Below are positions 1-8,244 of a stretch of DNA of 64,000 nt, in pieces. Position numbers and translations under genes: made by a program. The notes under the pieces were generated by a model. It saw only the letters and a program-made list of their open reading frames with translations, was not told where the DNA came from and ran no database searches. This stretch comes from Afipia birgiae 34632 (lineage in GTDB: Bacteria; Pseudomonadota; Alphaproteobacteria; Rhizobiales; Xanthobacteraceae). Location: contig NZ_HG326655.1 in the NCBI RefSeq assembly GCF_000308295.2, positions 43,246-107,245 on the forward strand, in the 5' to 3' direction. The stretch's first letter is position 1; the number at the start of each line of letters is the position of its first letter.

Positions 1-54
1 AACTATACGGTCGATCAGATCAAGCGCGTCGTGCGGCCTTCCGCATCGAGCTGA
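1..54 (+). CDS. C-terminal end of a gene entering from the left (uncertain)
   Basis: Frame 1 is open from the first base and stops with TGA at 52-54, giving the tail NYTVDQIKRVVRPSASS. The composition looks protein-like, but 17 residues do not identify a family. A hairpin at 184-208 could end its transcript. It may equally be non-coding. Confidence 0.3.
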   Translation, partial: NYTVDQIKRVVRPSASS

Positions 55-85
55 CGCGAAATCAGTCGAGCATAATTCGCTCCTA

Positions 86-144
86 CGTCATTGCGAGCGA
101 AGCGAAGCAATCCAGCCTTGAAGAACTGGATTGCTTCGTCGCAA
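86..144. repeat. Imperfect palindromic intergenic repeat
   Basis: The left arm at 91-115 (TTGCGAGCGAAGCGAAGCAA, then TCCAG) can pair with the right arm at 126-144 (CTGGATTGCTTCGTCGCAA), leaving a six-base bulge. Sequences of this kind recur between genes in Bradyrhizobium-type genomes, which I recall rather than searched. Between bases 1 and 326 I see only this repeat and the hairpin at 184-208. Confidence 0.6.
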
Positions 145-183
145 GCGCGCAGCCATCCGCAGGACAGAATTCACACATCCCTC

Positions 184-208
184 AGGCCGGTTCTCTTGGA
201 ACCGGCCT
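184..208 (+). terminator. Hairpin, possible rho-independent terminator
   Basis: AGGCCGGTTC (184-193) and GAACCGGCCT (199-208) form a perfect 10-bp stem with a TCTTG loop. It is followed by GTCCGTTTT, a weak T tract. It lies between the left-edge reading frame and sciP. Confidence 0.5.
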
Positions 209-326
209 GTCCGTTTTGGGCATATCCAAGGAGATTCGTATTGGAGGCTTGGGTTTAGGTAAATTTTAAGCCGCCGGGGGTAGGTTGTTCCCACGAGTTC
301 AGTTGTTTCGAGTTTGTGAGTACACC

Positions 327-602
327 ATGACAGAACCCCACCGCCCGAGGGTGAAGTACGTCATCGGGCCAGATGGCAGTCCGCTGACGATCGCGGATCT
401 ACCTGCGCCCGGTACCAAACGGTGGGTGATCCGCCGTAAGGCCGAGGTTGTGGCCGCCGTCCGCGGTGGTCTCCTCTCCCTTGAGGAAGCCTGCAGCCGT
501 TACACCCTGACAGTGGACGAGTTCCTGTCCTGGCAGTTCTCCATCGACCAGCACGGTCTGGCCGGATTGCGCACCACCCGCATCCAGCAATACCGCCAGT
601 AA
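327..602 (+). CDS. sciP: SciP-like (DUF1153) CtrA-inhibitory regulator
   Basis: A 91-residue protein of the DUF1153 family. In Caulobacter this family includes SciP, a small helix-turn-helix protein that represses CtrA-activated genes. The N-terminal segment RVKYVIGPDGSPLTIADLP and the middle segment KRWVIRRKAEVVAAVRGGLL look like the family core, followed by an HTH-like stretch (LSLEEACSRYTLTVDEFLSW). The ATG at 327 gives the usual length of about 90 residues. A longer in-frame start at 285 lies outside the conserved region. Its position just upstream of a flagellar operon fits a role in flagellar and cell-cycle timing. The family is clear; the function is inferred from Caulobacter. Confidence 0.85.
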   Translation: MTEPHRPRVKYVIGPDGSPLTIADLPAPGTKRWVIRRKAEVVAAVRGGLLSLEEACSRYTLTVDEFLSWQFSIDQHGLAGLRTTRIQQYRQ

Positions 603-713
603 GCGTTTCCGGCGCGAATAAGCGTCAGCCACTCCATTTCATTGCAATTTTCCGAAAACCAGCTCCGTCGCGGGAAGCTGGTTTTCGGCATTTCCTCTTT
701 TTCTCCCCAGCCG

Positions 714-731
714 TTAACCCGCGTTAACCAT
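714..731. promoter_or_regulatory. CtrA-like motif upstream of fliF
   Basis: Two TTAA boxes at 714-717 and 724-727 are separated by 6 bases. The second continues as TTAACCAT (724-731), which matches the CtrA half-site motif of Caulobacter. The full CtrA box is TTAA-N7-TTAA, so the spacing is one base short. The site is 68 bases upstream of the fliF start and beside sciP. Confidence 0.4.
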
Positions 732-798
732 ATGGAAACCATAGATAGGCAAATTCTGCCCAGTCGGTGCGTGGCACCGAATCTGTGGGGCTGGTTCG

Positions 799-2403
799 TT
801 GCAGGGTCTGGTTTCCTTCCTGAAAGGTCTGGGCGCGGCGCGGATGGCGGCTATGGCCGCCGTAACGCTGGCGCTGGTCGGTTTCTTCGGCTTCGTCATC
901 ATGCGCGTCACCACGCCGCCGATGGCCACCCTCTTCACCGACCTCAGCTATGAAGACTCCTCGGCGATCATCAAGGATCTGGAACGCCAAGGCATTCCCT
1001 ACGAGATGAAGAATGACGGCGCCGTGATCCAGGTGCCGAAGGACAAGATCACCCGGCTGCGCATGAAACTCGCCGAAGGCGGCCTGCCCAAGGGCGGCGG
1101 CATCGGTTACGAGATTTTCGACAAGTCCGACGCCCTTGGCTCCACCAGCTTCGTCCAGAACATCAATCATCTGCGCGCCCTCGAAGGCGAACTGGCCCGC
1201 ACCATCAAGGCCATCGATCGCATCCAGGCGGCCCGGGTGCATCTGGTATTGCCGGAACGGCCGCTGTTCTCCCGGGAAACCCCGGAGCCTTCAGCCTCCA
1301 TCGTGCTGCGCGTGCGCGGCGCGCTCGAACCCCAGCAGGTCCGCGCCATCCGCCATATCGTTGCCTCCGCCGTCAACGGCATGAAGGCGCAGCGGGTTTC
1401 GATCGTCGACGAAACCGGCCAATTGCTGGCCAACGGCGCGGCCGGAGACGGCGCGGCCGACGGCGGCAGCGGCGACGAGCGCCGCGCCTCGTTCGAAAAG
1501 CGCATGCGCGATCAGGTCGAGACCATCGTGTCCTCGGTGGTCGGCTCGGGCCGGGCCCGCGTCCAGCTCTCGGCGGACTTCGACTACAACAAGATCACCC
1601 AGACCTCGGACAAGTTCGACCCCGAGGGCCGCGTGCTGCGCTCCAGCCAGTCCCGTGAAGAATCCGCGGCAACCGCCAATGCCAATGACGGTCAGGTCAC
1701 CGTCAACAACGAGTTGCCCGGCGCGCAGGGACAGGGCGGCGGCGCCACCGCCAAGGACCAGAGCAAGAAAAGCGAGGAAATCAACAATTACGAGATTTCC
1801 CGCGTCACCAAGACCGAAGTGACCGAAGCCGGCCGCGTCAACCGCATCTCGGTCGCCGTGCTGGTGGACGGCAGCTACAGCAAGAACGACAAGGGCGAGG
1901 TCGTCTACGCAGCGCGCTCGAAGGAAGAGCTCGACCGCATCGCCACGCTGGTGCGTTCCGCCATCGGCTTCGACCAGAAGCGCGGCGATCAGGTCGAGAT
2001 CGTGAATCTGCGCTTCGCGGATGTGCCGTCGGTGATCCCAACCGACACTCCGAAGGGCTTCCTCGGCATGTTCCAGTTCACCAAGGACGACATCATGTAC
2101 TTCGTCGAGCTCGGCGTGATGCTGATCCTCGGCATTATCGTGGTGTTCATGGTGGTCCGCCCGCTGCTCAAGCGCGTGCTGGCGGCCGATCCGGCCGCCG
2201 CCGCCCGCGCGCCGCTCCCGGCGCCGCTTGAAGCTCCGCCGGCGCCGGTCCAGCCGCAGATCGCCGCAACCTCGATGATCGACGTCGCGCAGGTGCAGGG
2301 CCAGGTCCACGCCCAGTCCGTGCATCGCGTCGGCGAGCTCGCCGACCGCAATCCGAACGAGACTGCATCCATCATTCGTCAGTGGCTTTCAGAACCGGCT
2401 TGA
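799..2403 (+). CDS. fliF: Flagellar MS-ring protein FliF
   Basis: A 534-residue FliF, which forms the membrane ring at the base of the flagellar motor. One membrane segment lies near residues 17-37 (MAAMAAVTLALVGFFGFVIM). The periplasmic ring-building domain follows, with conserved segments such as ALEGELARTIKAIDRIQAAR and VHLVLPERPLFSRE. A second membrane helix is at about 435-455. The cytoplasmic tail is Ala/Pro-rich and binds FliG. The start is TTG at 799, with GGGG at 787-790 as a likely ribosome-binding site. No ATG lies closer to the first helix without cutting the conserved N-terminus. It is the first gene of fliF-fliG-fliH-fliN-flbD; fliG starts 6 bases after the stop. Confidence 0.95.
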   Translation: MQGLVSFLKGLGAARMAAMAAVTLALVGFFGFVIMRVTTPPMATLFTDLSYEDSSAIIKDLERQGIPYEMKNDGAVIQVPKDKITRLRMKLAEGGLPKGGGIGYEIFDKSDALGSTSFVQNINHLRALEGELARTIKAIDRIQAARVHLVLPERPLFSRETPEPSASIVLRVRGALEPQQVRAIRHIVASAVNGMKAQRVSIVDETGQLLANGAAGDGAADGGSGDERRASFEKRMRDQVETIVSSVVGSGRARVQLSADFDYNKITQTSDKFDPEGRVLRSSQSREESAATANANDGQVTVNNELPGAQGQGGGATAKDQSKKSEEINNYEISRVTKTEVTEAGRVNRISVAVLVDGSYSKNDKGEVVYAARSKEELDRIATLVRSAIGFDQKRGDQVEIVNLRFADVPSVIPTDTPKGFLGMFQFTKDDIMYFVELGVMLILGIIVVFMVVRPLLKRVLAADPAAAARAPLPAPLEAPPAPVQPQIAATSMIDVAQVQGQVHAQSVHRVGELADRNPNETASIIRQWLSEPA

Positions 2404-2409
2404 TCCGAC

Positions 2410-3513
2410 ATGGCAAACGCACCCGCGCTCACGAACAACAATAACAACCAGAACACCAACGACATCGCGGGTGTCGTCGCGACGCTGGCCAGCCGCCAGA
2501 GCGGCCGCGCCAGGACCAAGCCGATGTCAGGCCCCAAGCGCGCCGCCATCATGATGCTGGCGCTGGGCGAACAGTATGGCGGCAAGGTCTGGTCCATGCT
2601 GGACGATGACGAGGTGCGCGAACTGTCGGTGGTGATGTCATCGCTCGGCACCGTCGAGGCCGACGTTGTCGAAGACCTGATGCTCGAATTCGTGTCGCGG
2701 ATGTCGGCGTCCGGCGCGCTGATGGGCACGTTCGACGCCACCGAACGGTTGCTGCAGCAGTATCTGCCCTCCGATCGCGTCAACGGGATCATGGACGAAA
2801 TCCGCGGCCCTGCCGGCCGCAACATGTGGGAAAAGCTCTCCAACGTGCAGGAAGAGGTTCTCGCCAACTATCTCAAGAACGAATATCCGCAGACCATCGC
2901 GGTGGTGCTGTCGAAGCTGAAACCTGAACATGCCGCGCGCGTGCTGGCGATCCTGCCCGAGGACATGGCGCTCGACGTCGTCAACCGCATGCTGAAGATG
3001 GAAGCGGTGCAGAAGGAAGTCATCGAACGCGTCGAGCAGACCCTGCGCGTCGAATTCATGTCGAACCTGTCGCAGACCCGCCGCCGCGACGCCCATGAGG
3101 TGATGGCTGAAATCTTCAACAATTTCGACCGCCAGACCGAAACCCGCTTCATCACCTCGCTCGAAGAGGACAACCGCGAGGCGGCCGAGCGCATCAAGGC
3201 GCTGATGTTCACCTTCGACGATCTGGTCAAGCTCGATGCCGGTTCGGCGCAGACGCTGATGCGTCATGTCGACAAGGACAAGCTGGGCATCGCGCTGAAG
3301 GGCGCCAACGAGACCGTGCGCGACTTCTTCATGGGCAACATGTCGAGCCGCGCGGCCAAGATGCTGCTGGACGACATGGCCGCGGCTGGTCCGGTGCGGC
3401 TGCGCGACGTCGACGAGGCGCAGGCACTGCTGGTCAATCTCGCCAAGGATCTCGCGGCCAAGGGCGAAATCATGCTGCAGAAAAACCGCGCTGACGACGA
3501 ACTGGTGTACTGA
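2410..3513 (+). CDS. fliG: Flagellar motor switch protein FliG
   Basis: A 367-residue rotor protein that links the MS ring (FliF) to the C ring and transmits torque from the stator. The first 30 or so residues are an Asn/Gln-rich extension ([12 protein letters not shown]). The conserved body begins at [20 protein letters not shown]. The middle domain contains the [20 protein letters not shown] signature. The C-terminal motor domain carries the charged stretch around [20 protein letters not shown]. The length is slightly above that of enterobacterial FliG because of the N-terminal extension. Its stop overlaps the fliH start by one base (TGATG), so translation is probably coupled. Confidence 0.96.
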   Translation: MANAPALTNNNNNQNTNDIAGVVATLASRQSGRARTKPMSGPKRAAIMMLALGEQYGGKVWSMLDDDEVRELSVVMSSLGTVEADVVEDLMLEFVSRMSASGALMGTFDATERLLQQYLPSDRVNGIMDEIRGPAGRNMWEKLSNVQEEVLANYLKNEYPQTIAVVLSKLKPEHAARVLAILPEDMALDVVNRMLKMEAVQKEVIERVEQTLRVEFMSNLSQTRRRDAHEVMAEIFNNFDRQTETRFITSLEEDNREAAERIKALMFTFDDLVKLDAGSAQTLMRHVDKDKLGIALKGANETVRDFFMGNMSSRAAKMLLDDMAAAGPVRLRDVDEAQALLVNLAKDLAAKGEIMLQKNRADDELVY

Positions 3514-4160
3514 TGGGCGCACCCGCAAAATTCCTGTTCGATCACGACTTCGCGGCGCCGGACGTCGCCAAGGAGCGCGCCGCATCCGCCATCGAAGTCG
3601 CGCAGCAGATCGCGGAAGCCGAAGCACGTGCCTATCGCGCCGGCTTCGATGCCGCGCGGAATGAAGCCAAGGCCGAGAGCGACCGGCGCGCCGCGCTGGC
3701 GCTGGAGGAAATCGGAATTTCGATCAGGGCCATCGCCGGCCGCTTCTCGACCGTCGAGGAACGGATGGAGACGGAGGCGGTGGACGTGGCGCTTGCGGTC
3801 GCCCGCAAGCTCTGCACAGAACTGGTCGCCGCCGAGCCGCTCACCGAGATGATGGCGCTGGTCAGCGATTGCTTCCGGCACCTGACCTCGACCCCGCACA
3901 TCGTGGTGCGCATTAACGACGCCCTGTACGACGCCGCGCGCGAACAGATCGAGCAACTCGCCAAACGCAGCGGCTTCGAGGGCAAACTCGTGATCCTGGC
4001 CGAGCCGGAGATCCCTAGCGGCGACTGCAAGATCGAATGGGCCGACGGCGGCGTCACGCTCGACCGCGGCACCATCGAAGCGAAGATCAACGAACTCGTG
4101 GGGCGCTATCTGGCGTCCCGCAATCAGGCCGGGATTCCCGGCCATGAGGACCGACCATGA
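3513..4160 (+). CDS. fliH: Flagellar assembly protein FliH-like
   Basis: A 215-residue protein in the fliG-fliH-fliN order. FliH regulates the export ATPase FliI. The N-terminus holds a short FLFDHDFA segment and an alanine/glutamate-rich helix (about residues 20-75) of the type that dimerises in FliH. The C-terminal half (ALAVARKLCTELVAAEPLTE through LAEPEIPSGDCKIEWADGGV) matches the FliH/type III stator fold. Alphaproteobacterial FliH is poorly conserved, so the name rests on this C-terminal pattern and the position. It overlaps fliG by one base and fliN by four (ATGA). Confidence 0.85.
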   Translation: MGAPAKFLFDHDFAAPDVAKERAASAIEVAQQIAEAEARAYRAGFDAARNEAKAESDRRAALALEEIGISIRAIAGRFSTVEERMETEAVDVALAVARKLCTELVAAEPLTEMMALVSDCFRHLTSTPHIVVRINDALYDAAREQIEQLAKRSGFEGKLVILAEPEIPSGDCKIEWADGGVTLDRGTIEAKINELVGRYLASRNQAGIPGHEDRP

Positions 4161-4510
4161 GCGACACAGACACCAACGTCCCGCTTCCCGATCTCAACGC
4201 CGCCGACGCGCCGATGCCGGACGATCCGTCCCTGTTCGACGACAACGACTACGTCGGACGTATCGCGTCGGACCTCGAGGCCGTCTTCGACGTTCCGGTT
4301 CAGGTCTCGGCCGTGCTCGGCCGCTCCAAGATGGACGTCTCCGAACTGCTGAAGCTCGGACCCGGCACCGTGCTCGAACTGGACCGCCGCGTCGGCGAGG
4401 CGATCGACATCTACGTCAACAACCGGCTGGTCGCACGCGGCGAAGTCGTCCTCGTCGAGGACAAGCTCGGCGTCACCATGACGGAAATCATCAAGGCGGA
4501 ACGTTCTTAA
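4157..4510 (+). CDS. fliN: Flagellar motor switch protein FliN
   Basis: A 117-residue C-ring protein. The N-terminal 40 residues are acidic and variable. The rest is a SpoA (surface presentation of antigens) domain, with VPVQVSAVLGRSKMDVSELL, GTVLELDRRVGEAIDIYVNN and RLVARGEVVLVEDKLGVTMT. FliN lines the rotor with FliM and helps dock the export apparatus. The start overlaps the fliH stop (ATGA). No FliM gene is in this window. After the stop, 68 bases separate it from flbD; they contain a GGCCCGGG-like run but no clear terminator. Confidence 0.93.
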   Translation: MSDTDTNVPLPDLNAADAPMPDDPSLFDDNDYVGRIASDLEAVFDVPVQVSAVLGRSKMDVSELLKLGPGTVLELDRRVGEAIDIYVNNRLVARGEVVLVEDKLGVTMTEIIKAERS

Positions 4511-4578
4511 CCCAACGCGACAACCCGGGGCCGGAAATGGCCCGGGCATCTAACAAGACAGAATAACAGGAGACCACC

Positions 4579-5955
4579 ATGCGGCTTCTCATCGTTGGCA
4601 CCCTCAAGGGCCAGCTCACCACGGCCACCAAGATCGCCATGGACAATGGCGCGACGGTGACCCACGCCGAGGACTCAGAACAGGCGATGCGCGTGGTGCG
4701 CGGCGGCAAGGGCGCCGACCTGCTGCTGGTCGATGTCGCTCTCGACATCCGCGATCTGGTGATCCGGCTGGAAGCCGAACACATCCACGTTCCCATCGTC
4801 GCCTGCGGCATCACCACCGATGCGCGCGCCGCGGTCGCCGCCATTCATGCCGGCGCGAAGGAATACATCCCGCTGCCGCCCGATCCGGAACTGATCGCCG
4901 CGGTGCTCGCCGCCGTCGCCAACGACTCGCGCGACCTGATCTACCGCGACGACGCCATGGCCAAGGTTGTGAAGCTGGCCCAGCAGATCGCGGGCTCCGA
5001 CGCCTCGGTGATGATCACCGGCGAATCCGGCACCGGCAAGGAAGTGCTGGCGCGCTATGTCCATACCCGTTCAAACCGCGCGCGGAAGCCGTTCATCTCG
5101 ATCAACTGCGCCGCGATCCCGGAACATCTTTTGGAGTCCGAACTGTTCGGCCACGAGAAGGGCTCGTTCACCGGCGCCATCGCGCGCCGCATCGGCAAGT
5201 TCGAGGAAGCCACCGGCGGCACGCTGCTGCTGGACGAAGTTTCCGAAATGGACGTGCGCCTGCAATCGAAGCTGTTGCGCGCGATTCAGGAGCGCGTGAT
5301 CGACCGCGTCGGCGGCACCCGTCCGGTGCCGGTAGACATCCGCATCATCGCGACCTCGAACCGCAACCTCGCCGACGCCGTCAAGGAAGGAAAATTCCGC
5401 GAAGACCTGCTGTTCCGCCTGAACGTCGTGAACCTGAAGATCCCCGCGCTACGCGACCGCCCCGCCGACATTCTCGAACTGGCACAGCATTTCGCCAAGA
5501 AGTATGCCGACGCCAACGGCGTGCCGCTGCGGCCGATTTCCGCGGACGCACGGCGCGTGCTCACCACCAACCGCTGGCAGGGCAACGTCCGCGAGCTTGA
5601 AAACACCATGCACCGTGCGGTGCTGATGGCGAGCGGCGATGAAATCGGCGCCGATGCCATTCTCTCGCCCGACGGCGACCGGCTCGATCTGACCAAGACG
5701 CCGCCCGCGGTGGCGCATGCGACCTTCGCCGCCGAGCAGGTGACGCGTGCACTGGTCGGCCGCACCGTGGCCGACGTCGAACGCGATCTGATCCTCGAGA
5801 CGCTGAAGCATTGCCTCGGCAACCGCACCCATGCCGCCAACATTCTCGGCATCTCGATCCGCACGCTGCGCAATAAGCTCAACGAATATGCTGACGACGG
5901 CCAGCCGATCCCACCGCCGGGTTCAGGCGAACTGCGCGGCGTTGCGGCGGCCTGA
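4579..5955 (+). CDS. flbD: Sigma-54-dependent flagellar regulator FlbD
   Basis: A 458-residue bacterial enhancer-binding protein. Residues 1-110 form a receiver-like domain that keeps an aspartate after the third strand (LLLVD) but lacks the acidic pair after strand one (LLIVGTLKG). Conventional phosphorylation is therefore doubtful, as in FlbD. The AAA+ domain has Walker A GESGTGKE (148-155), the sigma-54 contact loop GSFTGA (195-200, instead of the common GAFTGA) and Walker B LLLDE (216-220). The C-terminal Fis-type HTH (THAANILGISIRTLRNKLNE) binds enhancer DNA. FlbD drives late flagellar promoters and in Caulobacter is controlled by FliX. A strong RBS (AGGAGA, about 4568) precedes the ATG. 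Confidence 0.93.
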   Translation: MRLLIVGTLKGQLTTATKIAMDNGATVTHAEDSEQAMRVVRGGKGADLLLVDVALDIRDLVIRLEAEHIHVPIVACGITTDARAAVAAIHAGAKEYIPLPPDPELIAAVLAAVANDSRDLIYRDDAMAKVVKLAQQIAGSDASVMITGESGTGKEVLARYVHTRSNRARKPFISINCAAIPEHLLESELFGHEKGSFTGAIARRIGKFEEATGGTLLLDEVSEMDVRLQSKLLRAIQERVIDRVGGTRPVPVDIRIIATSNRNLADAVKEGKFREDLLFRLNVVNLKIPALRDRPADILELAQHFAKKYADANGVPLRPISADARRVLTTNRWQGNVRELENTMHRAVLMASGDEIGADAILSPDGDRLDLTKTPPAVAHATFAAEQVTRALVGRTVADVERDLILETLKHCLGNRTHAANILGISIRTLRNKLNEYADDGQPIPPPGSGELRGVAAA

Positions 5956-5977
5956 TACAAACCACTGACGACAACGA

Positions 5978-6012
5978 GCCGGCGCAAAATTTAGTTTTTC
6001 GCCGGCTTTTTT
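5978..6012. terminator. Terminator between flbD and the convergent SRPBCC gene
   Basis: GCCGGCG (5978-5984) pairs with CGCCGGC (6000-6006), extended by A/T pairs in the loop region and followed by TTTTTT. On the plus strand it ends the flagellar operon. It overlaps the stop codon (5991-5993) of the minus-strand gene, so it may act in both directions. Confidence 0.8.
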
Positions 6013-6542
6013 GTGTCCGCTTCCACCAGCTGCTTGATGCCGGCGAGACCCTTTTCCATCTCGCCGCCCAGAACCTTGTCCATGCTGACGAAAAGGCAAA
6101 TCGCCTTGGCGATGAAATCGTTCTGGCCGGAAATCGTCCAGGACACGGAGGTGCCGCTGCCGTCGGGCTTCAATGAAAAATCCGAATAGCTGGTGCCGAC
6201 GAACGGCTTCACGAAATCGGTCTTGATTGTCACGCTCTCGCCGGGACGGCTTTCCGTCAGCGTCATGCGCCCCTCGCCCACCTCGTTATTGCCCGACCAC
6301 GCGAACACCGCGCCCTTGCCGCTTGCGGGTCCATCGAACGAGGCCTTCGCCGCCGGATCGCGCTTCGCCCACGGCGACCATGCCTGCCAACGATGGAAAT
6401 TATCGATCTGCGCGAAAATATCCGGCGCAGGCGCGGACATAACCATGGTTCGCGAGACGCGATAGTCGGACGGCTGCAGCAGGATCAACGCGACGAACGA
6501 ACCAATCGTGGCGATCAAGCCAACCAGAATCTTCTGCATCAT
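5991..6542 (-). CDS. SRPBCC-family protein with N-terminal membrane anchor
   Basis: 183 residues. A membrane helix at about 5-22 (ILVGLIATIGSFVALILL) precedes a START/SRPBCC (polyketide cyclase-like) domain. The family opening RTMVMSAPAPDIFAQIDNFH and WQAWSPWAKRDP are plain to see, and TSVSWTISGQNDFIAKAICL is typical of the C-terminal half. Such proteins bind hydrophobic ligands; no catalytic residues can be assigned. Two adjacent ATG codons (6542, 6539) are possible starts. It is convergent with flbD and shares the terminator. The specific ligand is unknown. Confidence 0.75.
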   Translation of the reverse strand: MMQKILVGLIATIGSFVALILLQPSDYRVSRTMVMSAPAPDIFAQIDNFHRWQAWSPWAKRDPAAKASFDGPASGKGAVFAWSGNNEVGEGRMTLTESRPGESVTIKTDFVKPFVGTSYSDFSLKPDGSGTSVSWTISGQNDFIAKAICLFVSMDKVLGGEMEKGLAGIKQLVEADTKKPAKN

Positions 6543-6546
6543 GACA

Positions 6547-6608
6547 CTAGTGCCCCGTATCCGACGTTCGCTTCACTCGCAGCGCCTTCCCGAGCGAACG
6601 TCGGATAC
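6547..6608. repeat. Palindromic repeat element (two copies of a dispersed motif, inverted)
   Basis: GTATCCGACGTTCGCT (6557-6572) and AGCGAACGTCGGATAC (6593-6608) are perfect 16-base inverted repeats with a 20-base spacer. The outer flanks (CACTAGTGCCCC and GAAAGGACACTGG) are also related. The same motif occurs near 62917-62942, so this is a dispersed family. Confidence 0.7.
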
Positions 6609-6634
6609 GAAAGGACACTGGTAAATTATAATTT

Positions 6635-6711
6635 CTGGTGATCCTTCGGTTCTGACATTCGTAAAAGTGCCCGCGAAAAGCGTGGTACGAATGTCAGAAC
6701 CGGATCACCAG
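6635..6711. repeat. Long inverted repeat overlapping the aminotransferase stop codon
   Basis: The left arm 6635-6663 and right arm 6686-6711 are complementary over 26 bases (CTGGTGATCC, then GGTTCTGACATTCGTA), except for a three-base TTC bulge at 6645-6647. The loop is 22 bases. The right arm includes the last codons and stop (6705-6707) of the minus-strand aminotransferase, so the hairpin would form in its mRNA end and could act as a terminator or stabiliser. Confidence 0.7.
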
Positions 6712-7952
6712 CTCTTGCTCCGTTCCACATTCGCGCTGCGGCTGGGCACGCCGAATTCCTTGCGGCAGACCTCGGCCAGCGCGGCAACGCCGTCGCGGAT
6801 TTCCTGCACCGACGGACTGGCGAAACACAGCCGCAAGCGGCTCTTGCTGTGCACGGCGTTGACCGACCATTCGGTGCCCGGATTGATCGCAATGCCGGAC
6901 GCCAGCGCCGCCTGATAGAGCTTCAGCGTATCGACATTGTCCGGCAGTTTGACCCAGAGAAAAATGCCGCCCGGCGGATCGTCGAATTCCGCCGCCGTGC
7001 CGAACTGTTCGGCCAACGCCTCCATCATCGCCTCCAGCTTCAGGCGGAGACCGCGCGCCAGCTTGGGCACATGATCGCTGAAATGCGCGGCGCAGAACTC
7101 CGCCAGCACCATCTGCTCCAGCGCGCCAGAGCCGGCATCGGTCTTGATCGGCAGGATGCGCGACAGCACCTCCCACGGCGCGACGATGTAACCGACGCGC
7201 AACGCCGGCGCGACCGACTTGGAGAACGAACCGATATGGATCACGCCGCCCGCCTTGTTCATCGCATAGAGCGCGGGCGGGCGCTGTCCGTTCCAGATCA
7301 GGTCCGCGTAGCAATCGTCCTCGAAAATTGGCACGCCATACGCTTCCGACAGCTTCAGCAGTTCGGCGCGGCGCTGTTCGCTCATAATGGTGCCGGTGGG
7401 ATTCTGCACCGTCGGGATGGTGTAGATGTATTTCGGCCGGATACCTTTGCTCTTGAGGTCTGCGAGCGCGGACGCCACCGCATCGACGCGCATCCCGTCG
7501 CCATCGAGCGGAATGCCGACGATATTGACGCCACGCCGCACCAGCCGCGTGATCGATCCCTGATAGCACTCCTGCTCGATCAGCACGGTGTCGCCCGGCG
7601 ACGTGAGGAGACCGTTGACCAGATCGAGGCCCTGCAGCGAACCCGACGTAATCAGGATTTCATCCGCGGTGCAGGTGATGCCGGCATCGCGCTTCAGCTT
7701 GCCGACCAGAAATTCGCGCAGCGGGCGATAGCCGAGCGGCCCGCTGTTCAGGCCATAGGTCGCAAGCGTCGCGCCTTCCCGCGTCAGCACCGCCGTCGAC
7801 GCCGCCAGCAGCCGATCCACCGGAACCTGATCGGCGTCGTTGTTGCCGCCGACGAAATTGTACTTGGGAAAGCCGTTCCATCTCGCGGCCGCAGGCGGCA
7901 GGCCCGTGGCCAGCAGCGGCGTGAAATCGAACGTACCTGAAGCAGAAGTCAT
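6705..7952 (-). CDS. PLP-dependent aminotransferase, class I/II (2-aminoadipate transaminase type)
   Basis: 415 residues, fold-type I. The PLP-binding lysine is K245 in GSFSKSVAPALRVGY. N184 of TVQNPTGT and the EDDCY segment (211-215) match the cofactor-binding positions. The overall pattern (YGLNSGPLGYRPLREFL, ILITSGSLQGLDLV) is that of the LysN/MocR-type aminotransferase group, without the GntR domain that MocR regulators carry. The start chosen is the ATG at 7952, preceded by GGGGAGA at good spacing; a longer frame to 8009 lacks such a site. The substrate is not determinable; alpha-aminoadipate, aromatic or branched-chain amino acids are common in this group. It is a single gene with an inverted repeat across its stop. 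Confidence 0.85.
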   Translation of the reverse strand: MTSASGTFDFTPLLATGLPPAAARWNGFPKYNFVGGNNDADQVPVDRLLAASTAVLTREGATLATYGLNSGPLGYRPLREFLVGKLKRDAGITCTADEILITSGSLQGLDLVNGLLTSPGDTVLIEQECYQGSITRLVRRGVNIVGIPLDGDGMRVDAVASALADLKSKGIRPKYIYTIPTVQNPTGTIMSEQRRAELLKLSEAYGVPIFEDDCYADLIWNGQRPPALYAMNKAGGVIHIGSFSKSVAPALRVGYIVAPWEVLSRILPIKTDAGSGALEQMVLAEFCAAHFSDHVPKLARGLRLKLEAMMEALAEQFGTAAEFDDPPGGIFLWVKLPDNVDTLKLYQAALASGIAINPGTEWSVNAVHSKSRLRLCFASPSVQEIRDGVAALAEVCRKEFGVPSRSANVERSKSW

Positions 7953-8079
7953 GACGGCGTCTCCCCGTTTATTGTTGTTTTGCATGAGGGACACCCTCAT
8001 CGCCGGCATTGCGCAGGCTGTCGCGGCGTCAACTTACAGAAACGGACTGCCGTGACGCAACCCGCGTCGCGCCGCACGC

Positions 8080-8238
8080 TCAGGCGCGGGATGGCCGGTC
8101 GGAGCGTTCATAGATCACCGGCGGCGCGGGATCGTCACCCGCGGTGAAACGCAGATAGAAATTGTAGGCGAACAGACCGAACACCACCGCAATGAAGGCG
8201 ATGACGAGAGTGATGACAATGCGTTTGAGGACAATCAT
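8080..8238 (-). CDS. Small single-span membrane protein
   Basis: A 52-residue frame starting ATG at 8238, with one hydrophobic segment (IVITLVIAFIAVVFGLFAYN) near residues 7-26 and a polar tail rich in D, P and R. It begins 6 bases after the stop of the DUF4345 gene on the same strand, so the two are probably co-transcribed. The family is not recognised. The operon-like spacing and clean membrane segment support it being a gene. Confidence 0.6.
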   Translation of the reverse strand: MIVLKRIVITLVIAFIAVVFGLFAYNFYLRFTAGDDPAPPVIYERSDRPSRA

Positions 8239-8244
8239 CGTGCA

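Noticed and set aside
771..786. Sigma-54 promoter-like TGGCAC upstream of fliF
   Set aside because: TGGCAC is present, but the downstream TTGC element at the required spacing reads CTGT, so the essential GC is missing.
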